Shown here piece after piece: positions 14,121 to 21,803 of a DNA stretch of 22,154 bases. Within the stretch, counting starts at the first letter, position 1. The number at the start of each line of letters is the position of its first letter. A model generated the notes under the pieces. The model was not told the origin of the DNA. It made no database searches and was given only the letters and a program-made list of their open reading frames with translations. Made by a program: the position numbers and the translations under genes. Origin of the DNA: JBIKWM01 sp044356305 (GTDB lineage: Bacteria; Bacteroidota; Bacteroidia; UBA10329); contig JBIKWM010000048.1 of NCBI GenBank assembly GCA_044356305.1, positions 1-22,154 of the forward strand, in the 5' to 3' direction.

Positions 14121-15553
14121 TGCCCACCTGTAGGCAGTGGCTGGCATGGGCCGGACCTGTGTTTGGCCTTGCTGCATATGCCGTGTGCCACCCCGCAGGG
14201 CTCGAGGTGCAGCAATCGCGCATGGCACTGGTTGCCGTATGGATGGCCTGGTGGTGGCTCACCGAAAGCATGAGCCTGTACATAACGGCCCTGCTTCCAT
14301 TGGCGCTGTATCCGTTGCTGGGCATCATGCCCATGGCCGATGTGGCACCGGTATACAGCAACGAGACCATCTTCCTTTTCACCGGTGGTTTCCTCATTGC
14401 CTTTGCCCTGGAGCGGCACGGGCTGCACCATTGGTTCGGTAGCCACGTGCTGCGCGCCATGGGCACAGGGGCCACGCAGGTGCTGTGGGGCGTTATGCTG
14501 GCCTCGTACTGCATCAGCATGTGGGTGAGCAACATCGCCACCACCATGATGCTGCTGCCTGCTGTGCTGGCCATCACTGCCCCCTTTGCAGTACAGGGCA
14601 GACGCGCCACGGCACCCTTTCTGCTGGGGCTGGCCTATGCCAGCAGCATAGGTGGCACCGCCACGCTGGTGGGCACCGCGCCCAATGTCATCTTCCTGGG
14701 CTATTTCACCGAGCATTACCCGCATCTGCCGCAGGTGAGCTTCACAGATTGGCTGGCCTTTGCCCTGCCTGCCAGCGTTGTGATGCTGATAGGCAGCCAT
14801 TATGCGCTGCGATGGGTGTACCGGGACGAATTCAGGGGCATAGGTGCCCATAGCGGAATGGCGGCCATGGTGCCTGCCGTGCAACCGCTGACAGCGGTGC
14901 AGGTGCGGGTGCTGATGCTGTTCGGCCTCACGGTGCTGCTGTGGGTGTTCAGGGCTGATATTGATCTGGGCAGATGGAGCATACCCGGATGGAGCGGTCT
15001 GTTGCCGTACGGCAGCATGGTGCGCGACAGCACCGTTGCCATGGCCATGGCCCTGCTGATGTTCGTGGTGCCAGAAGGGCAGGGGAGGGGCGCCCTGCTG
15101 CATTGGGACGATGCCAAACGCCTGCCGCTGGGCATCCTGTTCCTTTTCGGTGGAGGGTTTGCACTGGCATCTGGCCTTGAGAAGAGTGGCCTTTCTATGC
15201 AACTGGTGCGTGCCATGTCGGGTCTGGAAGGCGCCAGTCCGCTGCTGGTGGTTGTGGCCATGTGCACGTTCATGACCTTTTTCACCGAGCTGACATCGAA
15301 CACGGCATCGACCTACCTGATACTGCCTGTGCTGGCGGGCCTTAGCGACACCCTGCACATACCGCCCGCTATGCTGATGATGCCGGTGGTGATAAGTGCC
15401 AGTTTCGCATTCATGCTGCCGGTGGGCACCCCGCCCAACACGGTGGTGTTCAGCACCGAGGCCATCGACACGCGCGACATGGCGCGGGCCGGCCTTCTCA
15501 TCAACCTGCTGGGTATAGCTGTGATGGCCGTGGCGGTGTGGGCGGTGATGTGA
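14117..15553 (+). CDS. SLC13/DASS-family transporter (di/tricarboxylate or sulfate)
   Basis: The 478-residue inner-membrane protein belongs to the divalent anion:sodium symporter family (VcINDY relatives), which imports succinate, citrate or sulfate with Na+. It shows the internal two-fold repeat of that fold. The two substrate and sodium-binding hairpins are at 137-148 (VSNIATTMMLLP) and 391-404 (ELTSNTASTYLILP), and a TAPN segment follows at 187-190. The second hairpin has the canonical SNT; the first reads SNI (138-140), so a conserved Thr is replaced. LPVGTPPN at 434-441 is the typical second-repeat motif. About eleven hydrophobic helices and re-entrant loops are present. The gene overlaps the lipid kinase by four bases, an unusual pairing. 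Substrate cannot be determined from sequence. Confidence 0.92.
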   Translation: MMPTCRQWLAWAGPVFGLAAYAVCHPAGLEVQQSRMALVAVWMAWWWLTESMSLYITALLPLALYPLLGIMPMADVAPVYSNETIFLFTGGFLIAFALERHGLHHWFGSHVLRAMGTGATQVLWGVMLASYCISMWVSNIATTMMLLPAVLAITAPFAVQGRRATAPFLLGLAYASSIGGTATLVGTAPNVIFLGYFTEHYPHLPQVSFTDWLAFALPASVVMLIGSHYALRWVYRDEFRGIGAHSGMAAMVPAVQPLTAVQVRVLMLFGLTVLLWVFRADIDLGRWSIPGWSGLLPYGSMVRDSTVAMAMALLMFVVPEGQGRGALLHWDDAKRLPLGILFLFGGGFALASGLEKSGLSMQLVRAMSGLEGASPLLVVVAMCTFMTFFTELTSNTASTYLILPVLAGLSDTLHIPPAMLMMPVVISASFAFMLPVGTPPNTVVFSTEAIDTRDMARAGLLINLLGIAVMAVAVWAVM

Positions 15554-15666
15554 ACCATTGCGCGGAATCAGACAGGGTTCCAAGATCTGCCCAAAACATT
15601 TCCCGTGCCTATTAAACCATTCAACCTGCCGCGCATCATAGCAGCACAAACCAACAGACAAAAGCC

Positions 15667-16179
15667 ATGAGAACCACAGCAATGATAGCCTCTCTGATGC
15701 TGGCAGCCGCCATGGCGGGCCAGGCACAGCCGAAGGACGGTAGGCCCATGCCACCGCCACCGCACGAAGGCGGCAAGAAGGGAAAGATGCACATGATAGA
15801 TGGGCTGACCACCGACCAGGAGGCGCAGATAAAGAAGCTGCACACCGGATTCAGGAAGGAGATGCTGCCGCTGAAGGCTGAGGCCAAGACCAAAAGGGCC
15901 GCGCTGGAGCAGTTGCAGCTGGGCGACAATGTGGACCAGGCCAAGGTGAAGGTGGCCACCGAGGAACTGTTCGCCCTCAAGGCCCGCATGGCCGTGATGA
16001 AGGCCGATCAGCGCCAAAAGGTGCGCAAGGTGCTCAATGACGAACAGCGTGTGCAGTTTGACTCGATGCTGCTAGACCGCAAGGAAGGACGCGGTAAAGG
16101 CGGGAAGGCCATGCACCGGGGCAGGAAAGGGGAATGTGCCCCGCCACCGCCCGATGCACCACCGGCACCGAGGCCGTAA
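15667..16179 (+). CDS. Periplasmic Spy/CpxP-like protein (LTxxQ family)
   Basis: The 170-residue protein begins with a signal peptide (MRTTAMIASLMLAAAMAGQA, cleavage before Gln21). The mature part is highly charged and helical. It contains two copies of the LTxxQ-type signature: GLTTDQEAQIKKL (residues 46-58) and LNDEQRVQFD (123-132). This is the pattern of Spy/CpxP periplasmic chaperones and of related metal-responsive proteins. The ends are low-complexity: a Pro/Gly/Lys-rich segment after the signal peptide and a PPPPDAPPAPRP tail. It probably acts in the periplasm as a stress-related chaperone or sensor partner, but no two-component system lies beside it. A strong terminator follows 21 bases after the stop, so it is the last gene of its unit. 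Confidence 0.82.
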   Translation: MRTTAMIASLMLAAAMAGQAQPKDGRPMPPPPHEGGKKGKMHMIDGLTTDQEAQIKKLHTGFRKEMLPLKAEAKTKRAALEQLQLGDNVDQAKVKVATEELFALKARMAVMKADQRQKVRKVLNDEQRVQFDSMLLDRKEGRGKGGKAMHRGRKGECAPPPPDAPPAPRP

Positions 16180-16200
16180 GGACTGGTAGCGTAAAATGAG

Positions 16201-16234
16201 CAGGGCCCGGGGACTTTCCTCGGGCCCTGTTGTT
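16201..16234 (+). terminator. Intrinsic terminator after the Spy-like gene
   Basis: A 13-bp GC-rich stem pairs 16201-16213 (CAGGGCCCGGGGA) with 16217-16229 (TCCTCGGGCCCTG), with one G-T wobble and a 3-base loop. A short TTGTT follows. The T run is weak, but the stem is very stable. It lies between convergent genes and may also stop minus-strand transcription. Confidence 0.75.
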
Positions 16235-16325
16235 CGGGAATTACTATTTTACATAATGTGAATTATACCAAAATGAAAGAAAAGAGAAGTTCACGGCCAT
16301 GTGCCACATGTTGTGCTTGTGCATA

Positions 16326-16670
16326 TCACAGGCCGTAAACCCTTTGCAGCGTGTCGTTTATCCTGTCTGACAGCATCTCCACAAGTTCTTCGTCCATGAA
16401 CTCGTAATCGTCCTCGATGTGGAGTATCTCGATGTCCGGCAGTTCCATGTGATGATACAGCTCTGCGAGCTTTGTGCGCTGACGGGTCTCCATCACCAGC
16501 ACAAGGTCGGCCCAGTTCAGGTCGTTCTCTGAGATTTTCCTATCGCTGCTCGGACTGAGGCCGGCCGAACGGATATTGAAACGGTTGTCGTTCCTGTAAA
16601 TGTGCTCCGCAGTCCGGCTGCGCCTTTTGTTGCGGCCGCACACCACAAGTATGTTGGGTCGGTTGTTCAT
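16326..16670 (-). CDS. Low-molecular-weight protein-tyrosine-phosphatase-like protein
   Basis: The 114-residue product has the P-loop of LMW phosphatases at its N-terminus: ILVVCGRNKRRSRTAEHIYR, with Cys11 as the nucleophile, Arg17 for phosphate binding and Ser18 (C-x5-R-S). It then continues with SAGLSPSSDRKIS, the segment that follows the first loop in this fold. An acidic stretch IEDDYEFMDEEL near residues 85-96 is in the place of the usual general-acid loop. It is shorter than classical LMW phosphatases (about 150 residues) but typical of the compact family widely found in bacteria. The substrate is unknown. The upstream frame is open to 16733, but the ATG at 16670 is the family start. 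It lies 13 bases after the small membrane protein gene and is probably co-transcribed with it. Confidence 0.82.
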   Translation of the reverse strand: MNNRPNILVVCGRNKRRSRTAEHIYRNDNRFNIRSAGLSPSSDRKISENDLNWADLVLVMETRQRTKLAELYHHMELPDIEILHIEDDYEFMDEELVEMLSDRINDTLQRVYGL

Positions 16671-16683
16671 GGTCAGATGCCGG

Positions 16684-16968
16684 TCAGGTCGCTGCATCAG
16701 ACGGTCTGATGCGCCTGTACACCCTGTATCCAATGTACGGGATGGCTATGGCATGGATCAGTAGCCACGCATTGTATGCAAGGTAAACCATCTGCTCGGT
16801 GGCGTTCATGCTCGAAAGGCTCCAGTATGCGCCCTTTGCACTGTCGTAGTTGTCGTCATACCCCATGAGCAGCAGCCCGAGTAAGACGAAAACAGCGAGG
16901 TCGGCCGCAACAATGGCGCAAACGCTCAGAATGCGCACAGCCGAAGGGCGTTGAATATGCAGTGGCAT
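16684..16968 (-). CDS. Small two-helix membrane protein
   Basis: This 94-residue protein is not recognised. Two hydrophobic helices are clear: AVRILSVCAIVAADLAVFVLLGLLLMG (about residues 10-36, here a single span) and YLAYNAWLLIHAIAIPYIGY (62-81). The loop between them (about 37-60) should face the periplasm, and the C-terminal YRVYRRIRPS is basic and likely cytoplasmic. A longer open frame continues upstream, but it has no family-like content and overlaps the divergent gene region, so the ATG at 16968 is chosen. The gene precedes the phosphatase gene by 13 bases on the same strand and the two probably form an operon. Confidence 0.62.
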   Translation of the reverse strand: MPLHIQRPSAVRILSVCAIVAADLAVFVLLGLLLMGYDDNYDSAKGAYWSLSSMNATEQMVYLAYNAWLLIHAIAIPYIGYRVYRRIRPSDAAT

Positions 16969-17169
16969 GTAAAGCGTGCGGCTTCTGTGACTGGCGAATA
17001 TATGCACCGCTGGTGCGCATCCGTGTGCCCGAGGCTGACGGGACCGACCTGTGAGCGGCTGCCTGTGGCCCACAGTTGTGACTGCGAAATCTGCCCGATC
17101 CTTTTTCCGGCCCATCGGGCTGTTTCTACCGTCCTTTACTACATCGGCCCACACGGCAAGTGCGAGGAT

Positions 17170-17388
17170 ATGAACCAACGTTTCAAACTGGATGAGGTGA
17201 AGGAATTCAGGAGGAGCCACGGGCAACTGCTGTGGCATTTCCGTACCGAATGCCCCGAATGGCCGCTGCACGAGTTTCATACCGACCGACCGGAGAGAAC
17301 GTACCCCATGAGCCTCATCTGCTACAAGTGCCTTGCCCTGCACTATGCCGATGACCCCCGCCTGCAAACCCCTTTGAACCCCACATGA
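17170..17388 (+). CDS. Small hypothetical protein preceding the NYN gene
   Basis: This 72-residue protein is not recognised. It is hydrophilic, with Cys28 (TECPEW) and a CYKC pair (Cys51, Cys54), which could bind a metal. The frame is open further upstream to 16951, but that part overlaps the divergent membrane protein gene and has no clear start, so the ATG at 17170 is preferred. Its stop overlaps the start of the NYN gene by four bases (ATGA), which supports real translation and coupling with that gene. A role as an accessory of the NYN protein is possible but not shown. Confidence 0.55.
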   Translation: MNQRFKLDEVKEFRRSHGQLLWHFRTECPEWPLHEFHTDRPERTYPMSLICYKCLALHYADDPRLQTPLNPT

Positions 17389-18191
17389 CCCCCGAAAACG
17401 AACACACCGTAGCGGTGCTGATAGATGCCGATAACGTGCCCAGCAAGCCCATCAAGGAGATACTGGCCGAGGTGTCGAAATACGGCAACCCGACCATCAA
17501 GCGCATCTATGCCGACTGGACGCGCAACCAGGCCAACAGTTGGAAGTCCGCGCTGCTTGAGCATGCCGTTTCGCCCGTGCAGCAGTTTGCCTACACCGTG
17601 GGCAAGAACGCCACCGACTCGGCCATGATCATCGATGCGATGGATATCCTGTACTCAGGCCGCGTAACGGCTTTCGCACTGGTATCGAGCGACAGCGATT
17701 TCACCAAGCTGGCCACACGCCTGCGCGAGGCCGGCATGTTGGTGATCGGGCTGGGCGAAAAGAAGACCCCCGCCCCTTTCATATCGGCCTGCAATAAGTT
17801 CATTTTTATCGAGAACCTGAGCAGGCCCATGGCGGCCGAGCCCAGGATGCCACAGGCCGAGCCTGCCGCAGAGAAACCTGCCACAGGGCGCAGACCCAAG
17901 GGCACAGCGGGGCGGGTGGTGCGCGGACGCACAGCCCAGGCCGCTGCGAAGGCCCCAGAGAGCTCGCTCGAGGCCCTGCTGCGCGAGGCCGTGACCTCTA
18001 CGGCCGATGAGGACGGCTGGGCCACGCTATCGTCTGTGGGGCACTACATGACGCGCATACGGCCCGATTTCGACCCGCGATCGCACGGCCACACTAAGCT
18101 GAGCACGCTGTTCGGAACCATGGCCTGTTTCAACGTGGCAGAAAGGACGGTGGGCACCCAGCGCCACATGATAGTGCGGCTGGCCGACTGA
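17385..18191 (+). CDS. NYN-domain putative ribonuclease with C-terminal OST-HTH/LOTUS domain
   Basis: The 268-residue protein has a NYN (PIN-like, LabA/DUF88) domain at about residues 8-145. The acidic positions are visible: VLIDADNV (Asp14, Asp16), TDSAMIIDAMD (Asp78, Asp84) and VSSDSDF (Asp103, Asp105). After an Ala/Pro/Arg-rich linker (about 146-195) comes an OST-HTH/LOTUS domain (about 196-268) with DGWATLSSVGHYMTRIRPDF and the following HGHTKLSTLF. This combination is known from many bacteria and links a predicted metal-dependent RNase with an RNA-binding module. The cytoplasmic role in RNA processing is an inference from the domains. The start overlaps the preceding small gene by four bases. 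Confidence 0.9.
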   Translation: MTPENEHTVAVLIDADNVPSKPIKEILAEVSKYGNPTIKRIYADWTRNQANSWKSALLEHAVSPVQQFAYTVGKNATDSAMIIDAMDILYSGRVTAFALVSSDSDFTKLATRLREAGMLVIGLGEKKTPAPFISACNKFIFIENLSRPMAAEPRMPQAEPAAEKPATGRRPKGTAGRVVRGRTAQAAAKAPESSLEALLREAVTSTADEDGWATLSSVGHYMTRIRPDFDPRSHGHTKLSTLFGTMACFNVAERTVGTQRHMIVRLAD

Positions 18192-18302
18192 CCGGCCGCC
18201 CCTGCCCTACCCTGCCTCACCGCTCCGGTGCGGTTCTGTGCGCTAGGGCACCGAGTACAGTTAGTGCCGCTTCGCGAATGGCGGGTGAGCGATTTGCCAT
18301 TT

Positions 18303-18515
18303 AAGAAAGGGTACTCCGGTTTTTATTGCCCTCAGTTACAAACTGCTTCTATTTAGCTCCGAACAAGTGATTCTGCGGAAACTTGCCCGGGCGGGGGTGA
18401 ATTGCCGCAGATTCGCAGATAAAGAAGGGCACTGGGTTTCTTTTAGCCCGCAGTCACAGACCGCTACACTTTAATGCCGAGCAAGTGATGCTGTGGACCA
18501 TTTGAGCGGGCGGGG
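18303..18515. repeat. Two degenerate copies of a roughly 93-bp repeat, 119 bases apart
   Basis: The copies at 18303-18396 and 18422-18515 share ordered blocks: AAGAAnGGG at the start, CAGTnACAnACnGCTnC, then GAnCAAGTGATnCTGnGGA, and a final GGGCGGGG. No frame is conserved, so it is non-coding. The repeat fills much of the 459-base spacer 18192-18650 between the NYN gene and the next T9SS cargo gene. The rest of that spacer shows nothing recognisable. Confidence 0.7.
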
Positions 18516-18650
18516 TCAGGACGGAGGATATGTATGTGCAGATAGCGGTAAAGGGTCAGCCACGGCACTGACGTCCGTCAGGTTGTGAGGGCCGGACAGG
18601 GTCTACAATTGCCCCATAAACCTGGTGATTCTACCCCCCCCCATGCCCCA

Positions 18651-19865
18651 ATGAGAAAGTCACACCTCTTTTCCATACTTCTGTATGCCATGCCAATGAT
18701 GGCGAATGGGCAGTGGATGCAGGTTTCGAGTGGCATAGGTAACAACCGGATCGTGGGCAGCATGGCCTCAGGCAACGGTTGGGTCTATGCCGGTATACTC
18801 ATCCCGATGGGAGACCCTGCCTTGGACGGGGTCTACCGCTCATCGGACAATGGACTCACGTGGGAGGCCCCCGAACCGGAAAGTAGTTTTGAACCTATGG
18901 GGCTCTATGCCACCGGTTCAACCGTTTACGGGGCCTCTTATTCAGGTGGATTCATATTTGTATCGTATGATTCAGGGGCGACTTTTGATACCAACGACCA
19001 AGGCAACACATGGTCTGTAGGGAGTGTGGTGCCTTGTGGCGGCAACATCATCTCGCATTTCGCCTACGGTATTTTTCAATCGATTGATGCCGATCCGTAT
19101 GATTTTGTTCCGAATCCGTTTGAGAACACGACCATTAGGGACATGGCCTCGAACGGAGTGACCATGGCTGCCATTTTCAACAGCACAACCTCGCAACAGG
19201 GACGGGTGATGACGAGCACTGACTGTGGCAGTACTTGGCAAGAGGTGCTGCTGAGCAGTGACGGACTGTTCAACTCTATCAGCATGTCAGGCAGCACCGT
19301 TCTTGCCCTCAACTGGTCAGGGGTGCACATATCCACCGACTTGGGCGGTGATTGGAACAGTATCGCCCAGATCAACGGGGCCTCCATTGCTTCGGCCGTA
19401 GTGTTTGAAGGTCGTGTGTTTGCCACTACGAATGATGAGGTGTATGTATCGTTGGACAATGGCCAGACGTGGATTGACATATCTGACGGTTCAATTCCCC
19501 CAATGGACTTCAACGCCATCACCATACATGACGGATATGTGTTCATGGGCACAACCTCTCAATCCGTGTGGCGCAGGTCATTGACCGACATCACCTCTAT
19601 ATCGGAGGGTCGTAATGACCTATTCATGCTGTATCCGGTACCGGCCCATGACAGGGTTGAATTGCAGGTGAACGACCAAGAGGATTTCGAAGGTGGTTAC
19701 ACCATTTACACCCTGACGGGCCAAAAGGCGGCTGAAGGCCGCATTCAGGTCAGCTCAGCACATGCCTGCGTAGATGTGTCGGCACTGCCTGAGGGCATGT
19801 ATATACTTGCCCTTGACCGGACACACGGTATCAGCCGCAGGCACAGGTTCATCAAGGCTGATTGA
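18651..19865 (+). CDS. T9SS-secreted BNR-repeat (sialidase-fold-like) protein
   Basis: The 404-residue protein starts with a signal peptide (MRKSHLFSILLYAMPMMANG). The body holds several SxDxGxTW Asp-box (BNR) motifs: SSDNGLTW (64-71), SYDSGATF (105-112), TNDQGNTW (about 114-121), STDCGSTW (189-196), STDLGGDW (228-235) and SLDNGQTW (267-274). They indicate a beta-propeller of the sialidase/Ycf48 shape, though no sialidase active site is visible, so catalysis is not claimed. The C-terminal 80 residues (about 325-404: LYPVPAHDRVELQV, then IYTLTGQKAAEG and ALPEGMYILALD) form a T9SS type A sorting domain, so the protein is exported through the outer membrane. The frame is open to 18585, but the signal peptide fixes the ATG at 18651. 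Confidence 0.85.
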   Translation: MRKSHLFSILLYAMPMMANGQWMQVSSGIGNNRIVGSMASGNGWVYAGILIPMGDPALDGVYRSSDNGLTWEAPEPESSFEPMGLYATGSTVYGASYSGGFIFVSYDSGATFDTNDQGNTWSVGSVVPCGGNIISHFAYGIFQSIDADPYDFVPNPFENTTIRDMASNGVTMAAIFNSTTSQQGRVMTSTDCGSTWQEVLLSSDGLFNSISMSGSTVLALNWSGVHISTDLGGDWNSIAQINGASIASAVVFEGRVFATTNDEVYVSLDNGQTWIDISDGSIPPMDFNAITIHDGYVFMGTTSQSVWRRSLTDITSISEGRNDLFMLYPVPAHDRVELQVNDQEDFEGGYTIYTLTGQKAAEGRIQVSSAHACVDVSALPEGMYILALDRTHGISRRHRFIKAD

Positions 19866-19957
19866 ACAATCATATTCTGTACCAGGCCCCGCAGCCGGCA
19901 GGCCGTAACAACTGTATGGTACTGTGTAACAGGTGCGGATCATCCATAGTCGGGCTG

Positions 19958-19973
19958 GCCCATATTTATGGGC
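19958..19973. promoter_or_regulatory. Palindrome upstream of the propeller-protein gene
   Basis: GCCCATA (19958-19964) and TATGGGC (19967-19973) are perfect inverted repeats around TT. The centre contains TATTTATG, one mismatch from the TAnnTTTG -7 consensus, 48 bases before the ATG at 20019. It could be a promoter with an overlapping binding site, or chance. Confidence 0.3.
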
Positions 19974-20018
19974 AACATGGGGTGCTCAGAGAATGGGGGC
20001 ATTGTAAACAGGAACAAC

Positions 20019-21755
20019 ATGATGAAACGGTACACTGACCTTTTGAACCGTGTCCTAAAGGCCGGAATCTGCATCTGCCTGGCCTCGGGCAGCGCCTTGG
20101 CACAACCCGCCCTAGACTGGGCCATAGGCATGGGCAGCACCAGCGAGGACAGGGGCCGCAGACTGGCTCAGGATGCCGATGGCAACCTGCTCATTGCGGG
20201 CTATTTTTCGGCCACGGTCGATTTTGACCCAGGGCCCGGCTCGTTCCCGGTGACCGAAGCGGGCAGCCGCGATGGGTATATCCTGAAGCTCGATGCGGCC
20301 GGCAATTTCATTTGGGTTCGCACCATCAGCGGCCTGCTCTCCAATTTCATAAACGACATGGCGCTGGATGCCGATGGCAACATCTACGTCACGGGGACCT
20401 ATCAGTCTGAATCTGATTTTGACCCGAGTGCCGGGACCTATACCGTGAGCCATGTGGGCCAGCTCGATGCCTTCATTGCCAAGTACGACCCCGATGGGCA
20501 ACTGCTGTGGGCGCATGGGTTGGGCAGCTCGGACTATGACAACGGCATGGCCCTGGCCGTGCACCCTGACGGAGATGTGGTGCTGTGCGGGTACTTCAAC
20601 GGCAGCATCGATTTTGACCCGGGTCCCGGCACCCTGACCCTTACTTCGGCAGGTGTCAACGATGCGTTCGTTTGCCGCCTCACCTCCGGTGGCGACCTGG
20701 TATGGGCCAAGAGCATCGGTGCCGCGGGCAATCAGATTGCTCAGGGCATCGTGTTCGACCATTCGGGCCATGTGGTCTGCACCGGCATGTTCGGTGGCAC
20801 GGTCGATTTCAACCCCGGAACAGGCACGGCATCGCTCACCGCGGCCGGAAGCGAGGACATCTTTGTGCTGAAGCTCGATGGCGATGGGAATTTCATGTGG
20901 GCCGACCGCTTCGGCTCAACGGGTGGCGACTGGGGCAACGACATCGGGGTCGATTCGCTCAACAATGTCTATTCCACCGGATATTTTGTCGGAACGGTCG
21001 ATTTCAATCCCGGCACGGCCACCGGTCAGGTGTTCAATCTCACCTCGGCTGGGAGCAAGGATGGCTACATATCGGTGCTCGATTCGAACGGGGTATTCGT
21101 GTCGGCCCGCAGTTTCGGTGGGTCGGCTGACGACCTGGGCCAGGGCCTTCAGTCCAATGCCGATGGGTCGGTGCTCGTCACCGGGGCGTTCACAGGCACC
21201 AGCGACCTCGACCCCAATGCCACCGTGTTTGAGGTGGTGGGCACCACCAGCGGCCTTACCGAGATATTCGCCCTCCGGCTCGATGCAACAGGCGCCCTCG
21301 ACTACGCCTTCGGTGTGGGCGGCACCGCCACCGACTACGGCATTGACGCCCTGGAGGACACGGACGGACATCTGTACATGACCGGGTATTTCTCCAACAC
21401 GGTCGATTTTGACCCCGGTGCAGCTCAGGCACTGCGCACATCGGCCGGCAACCTCGATCTGTTCATTGCCCGCTACAGCCCCGGCATGGCGGTGGGAACA
21501 CAACAGGTCAACGCACAGCACAGCAGACTGACCATCTATCCCAATCCCTTTGCAAATGAGGCAGTGATCGTCCTTCCGTACGAGGCAGATGGCAGCATCG
21601 AGGTACGCGACCTGTCGGGCCGCACGGTGCATCGCGCAGATGTGCATGGCAGGCGCACTGTGATAGAGAGGGGAAACCTACAGGCAGGCGCCTATCTGGT
21701 GTTGTTCACCGATGCTGTGGGCAACCGCATCACCGAGCGGGTCATGGTGTATTGA
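20019..21755 (+). CDS. T9SS-secreted seven-repeat beta-propeller-like protein (SBBP-type)
   Basis: The 578-residue protein has a signal peptide (residues 1-28, cleavage after SALA). It then has seven repeats, each with a [VI]DF[DN]PG-type motif. Their Asp-Phe positions are 68, 133, 198, 263, 328, 396 and 463, a spacing of 65, 65, 65, 65, 68 and 67. Between them recur blocks such as DGNxxxxGYF, TSAG, and DAFVxKLDxxGxxxWA, characteristic of SBBP-type beta-propeller repeats in Bacteroidota surface proteins. Seven repeats suggest a seven-bladed propeller. The C-terminal 75 residues (LTIYPNPFANEAVIVLP, then VRDLSGRTVHRA and GAYLVLF) are a T9SS type A sorting domain. The ATG at 20019 is chosen because the signal peptide begins there. 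It is probably a cell-surface or secreted protein of unknown ligand. Confidence 0.88.
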   Translation: MMKRYTDLLNRVLKAGICICLASGSALAQPALDWAIGMGSTSEDRGRRLAQDADGNLLIAGYFSATVDFDPGPGSFPVTEAGSRDGYILKLDAAGNFIWVRTISGLLSNFINDMALDADGNIYVTGTYQSESDFDPSAGTYTVSHVGQLDAFIAKYDPDGQLLWAHGLGSSDYDNGMALAVHPDGDVVLCGYFNGSIDFDPGPGTLTLTSAGVNDAFVCRLTSGGDLVWAKSIGAAGNQIAQGIVFDHSGHVVCTGMFGGTVDFNPGTGTASLTAAGSEDIFVLKLDGDGNFMWADRFGSTGGDWGNDIGVDSLNNVYSTGYFVGTVDFNPGTATGQVFNLTSAGSKDGYISVLDSNGVFVSARSFGGSADDLGQGLQSNADGSVLVTGAFTGTSDLDPNATVFEVVGTTSGLTEIFALRLDATGALDYAFGVGGTATDYGIDALEDTDGHLYMTGYFSNTVDFDPGAAQALRTSAGNLDLFIARYSPGMAVGTQQVNAQHSRLTIYPNPFANEAVIVLPYEADGSIEVRDLSGRTVHRADVHGRRTVIERGNLQAGAYLVLFTDAVGNRITERVMVY

Positions 21756-21803
21756 TTTCGTCAGGGTGCTTGCCATGCGCCATACAAGAATGGCCCTTGG
21801 CCC

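Noticed and set aside
13814..15760. A 648-codon open frame on the minus strand
   Set aside because: It lies opposite the well-identified lipid kinase, transporter and Spy-like genes; its translation is low-complexity (His/Gln/Arg-rich) and results from the GC-rich codon use of the plus-strand genes.
16951..17169. Upstream extension of the small gene before NYN
   Set aside because: It overlaps the divergent membrane protein gene, lacks a convincing start and has no regular composition; the ATG at 17170 is preferred.
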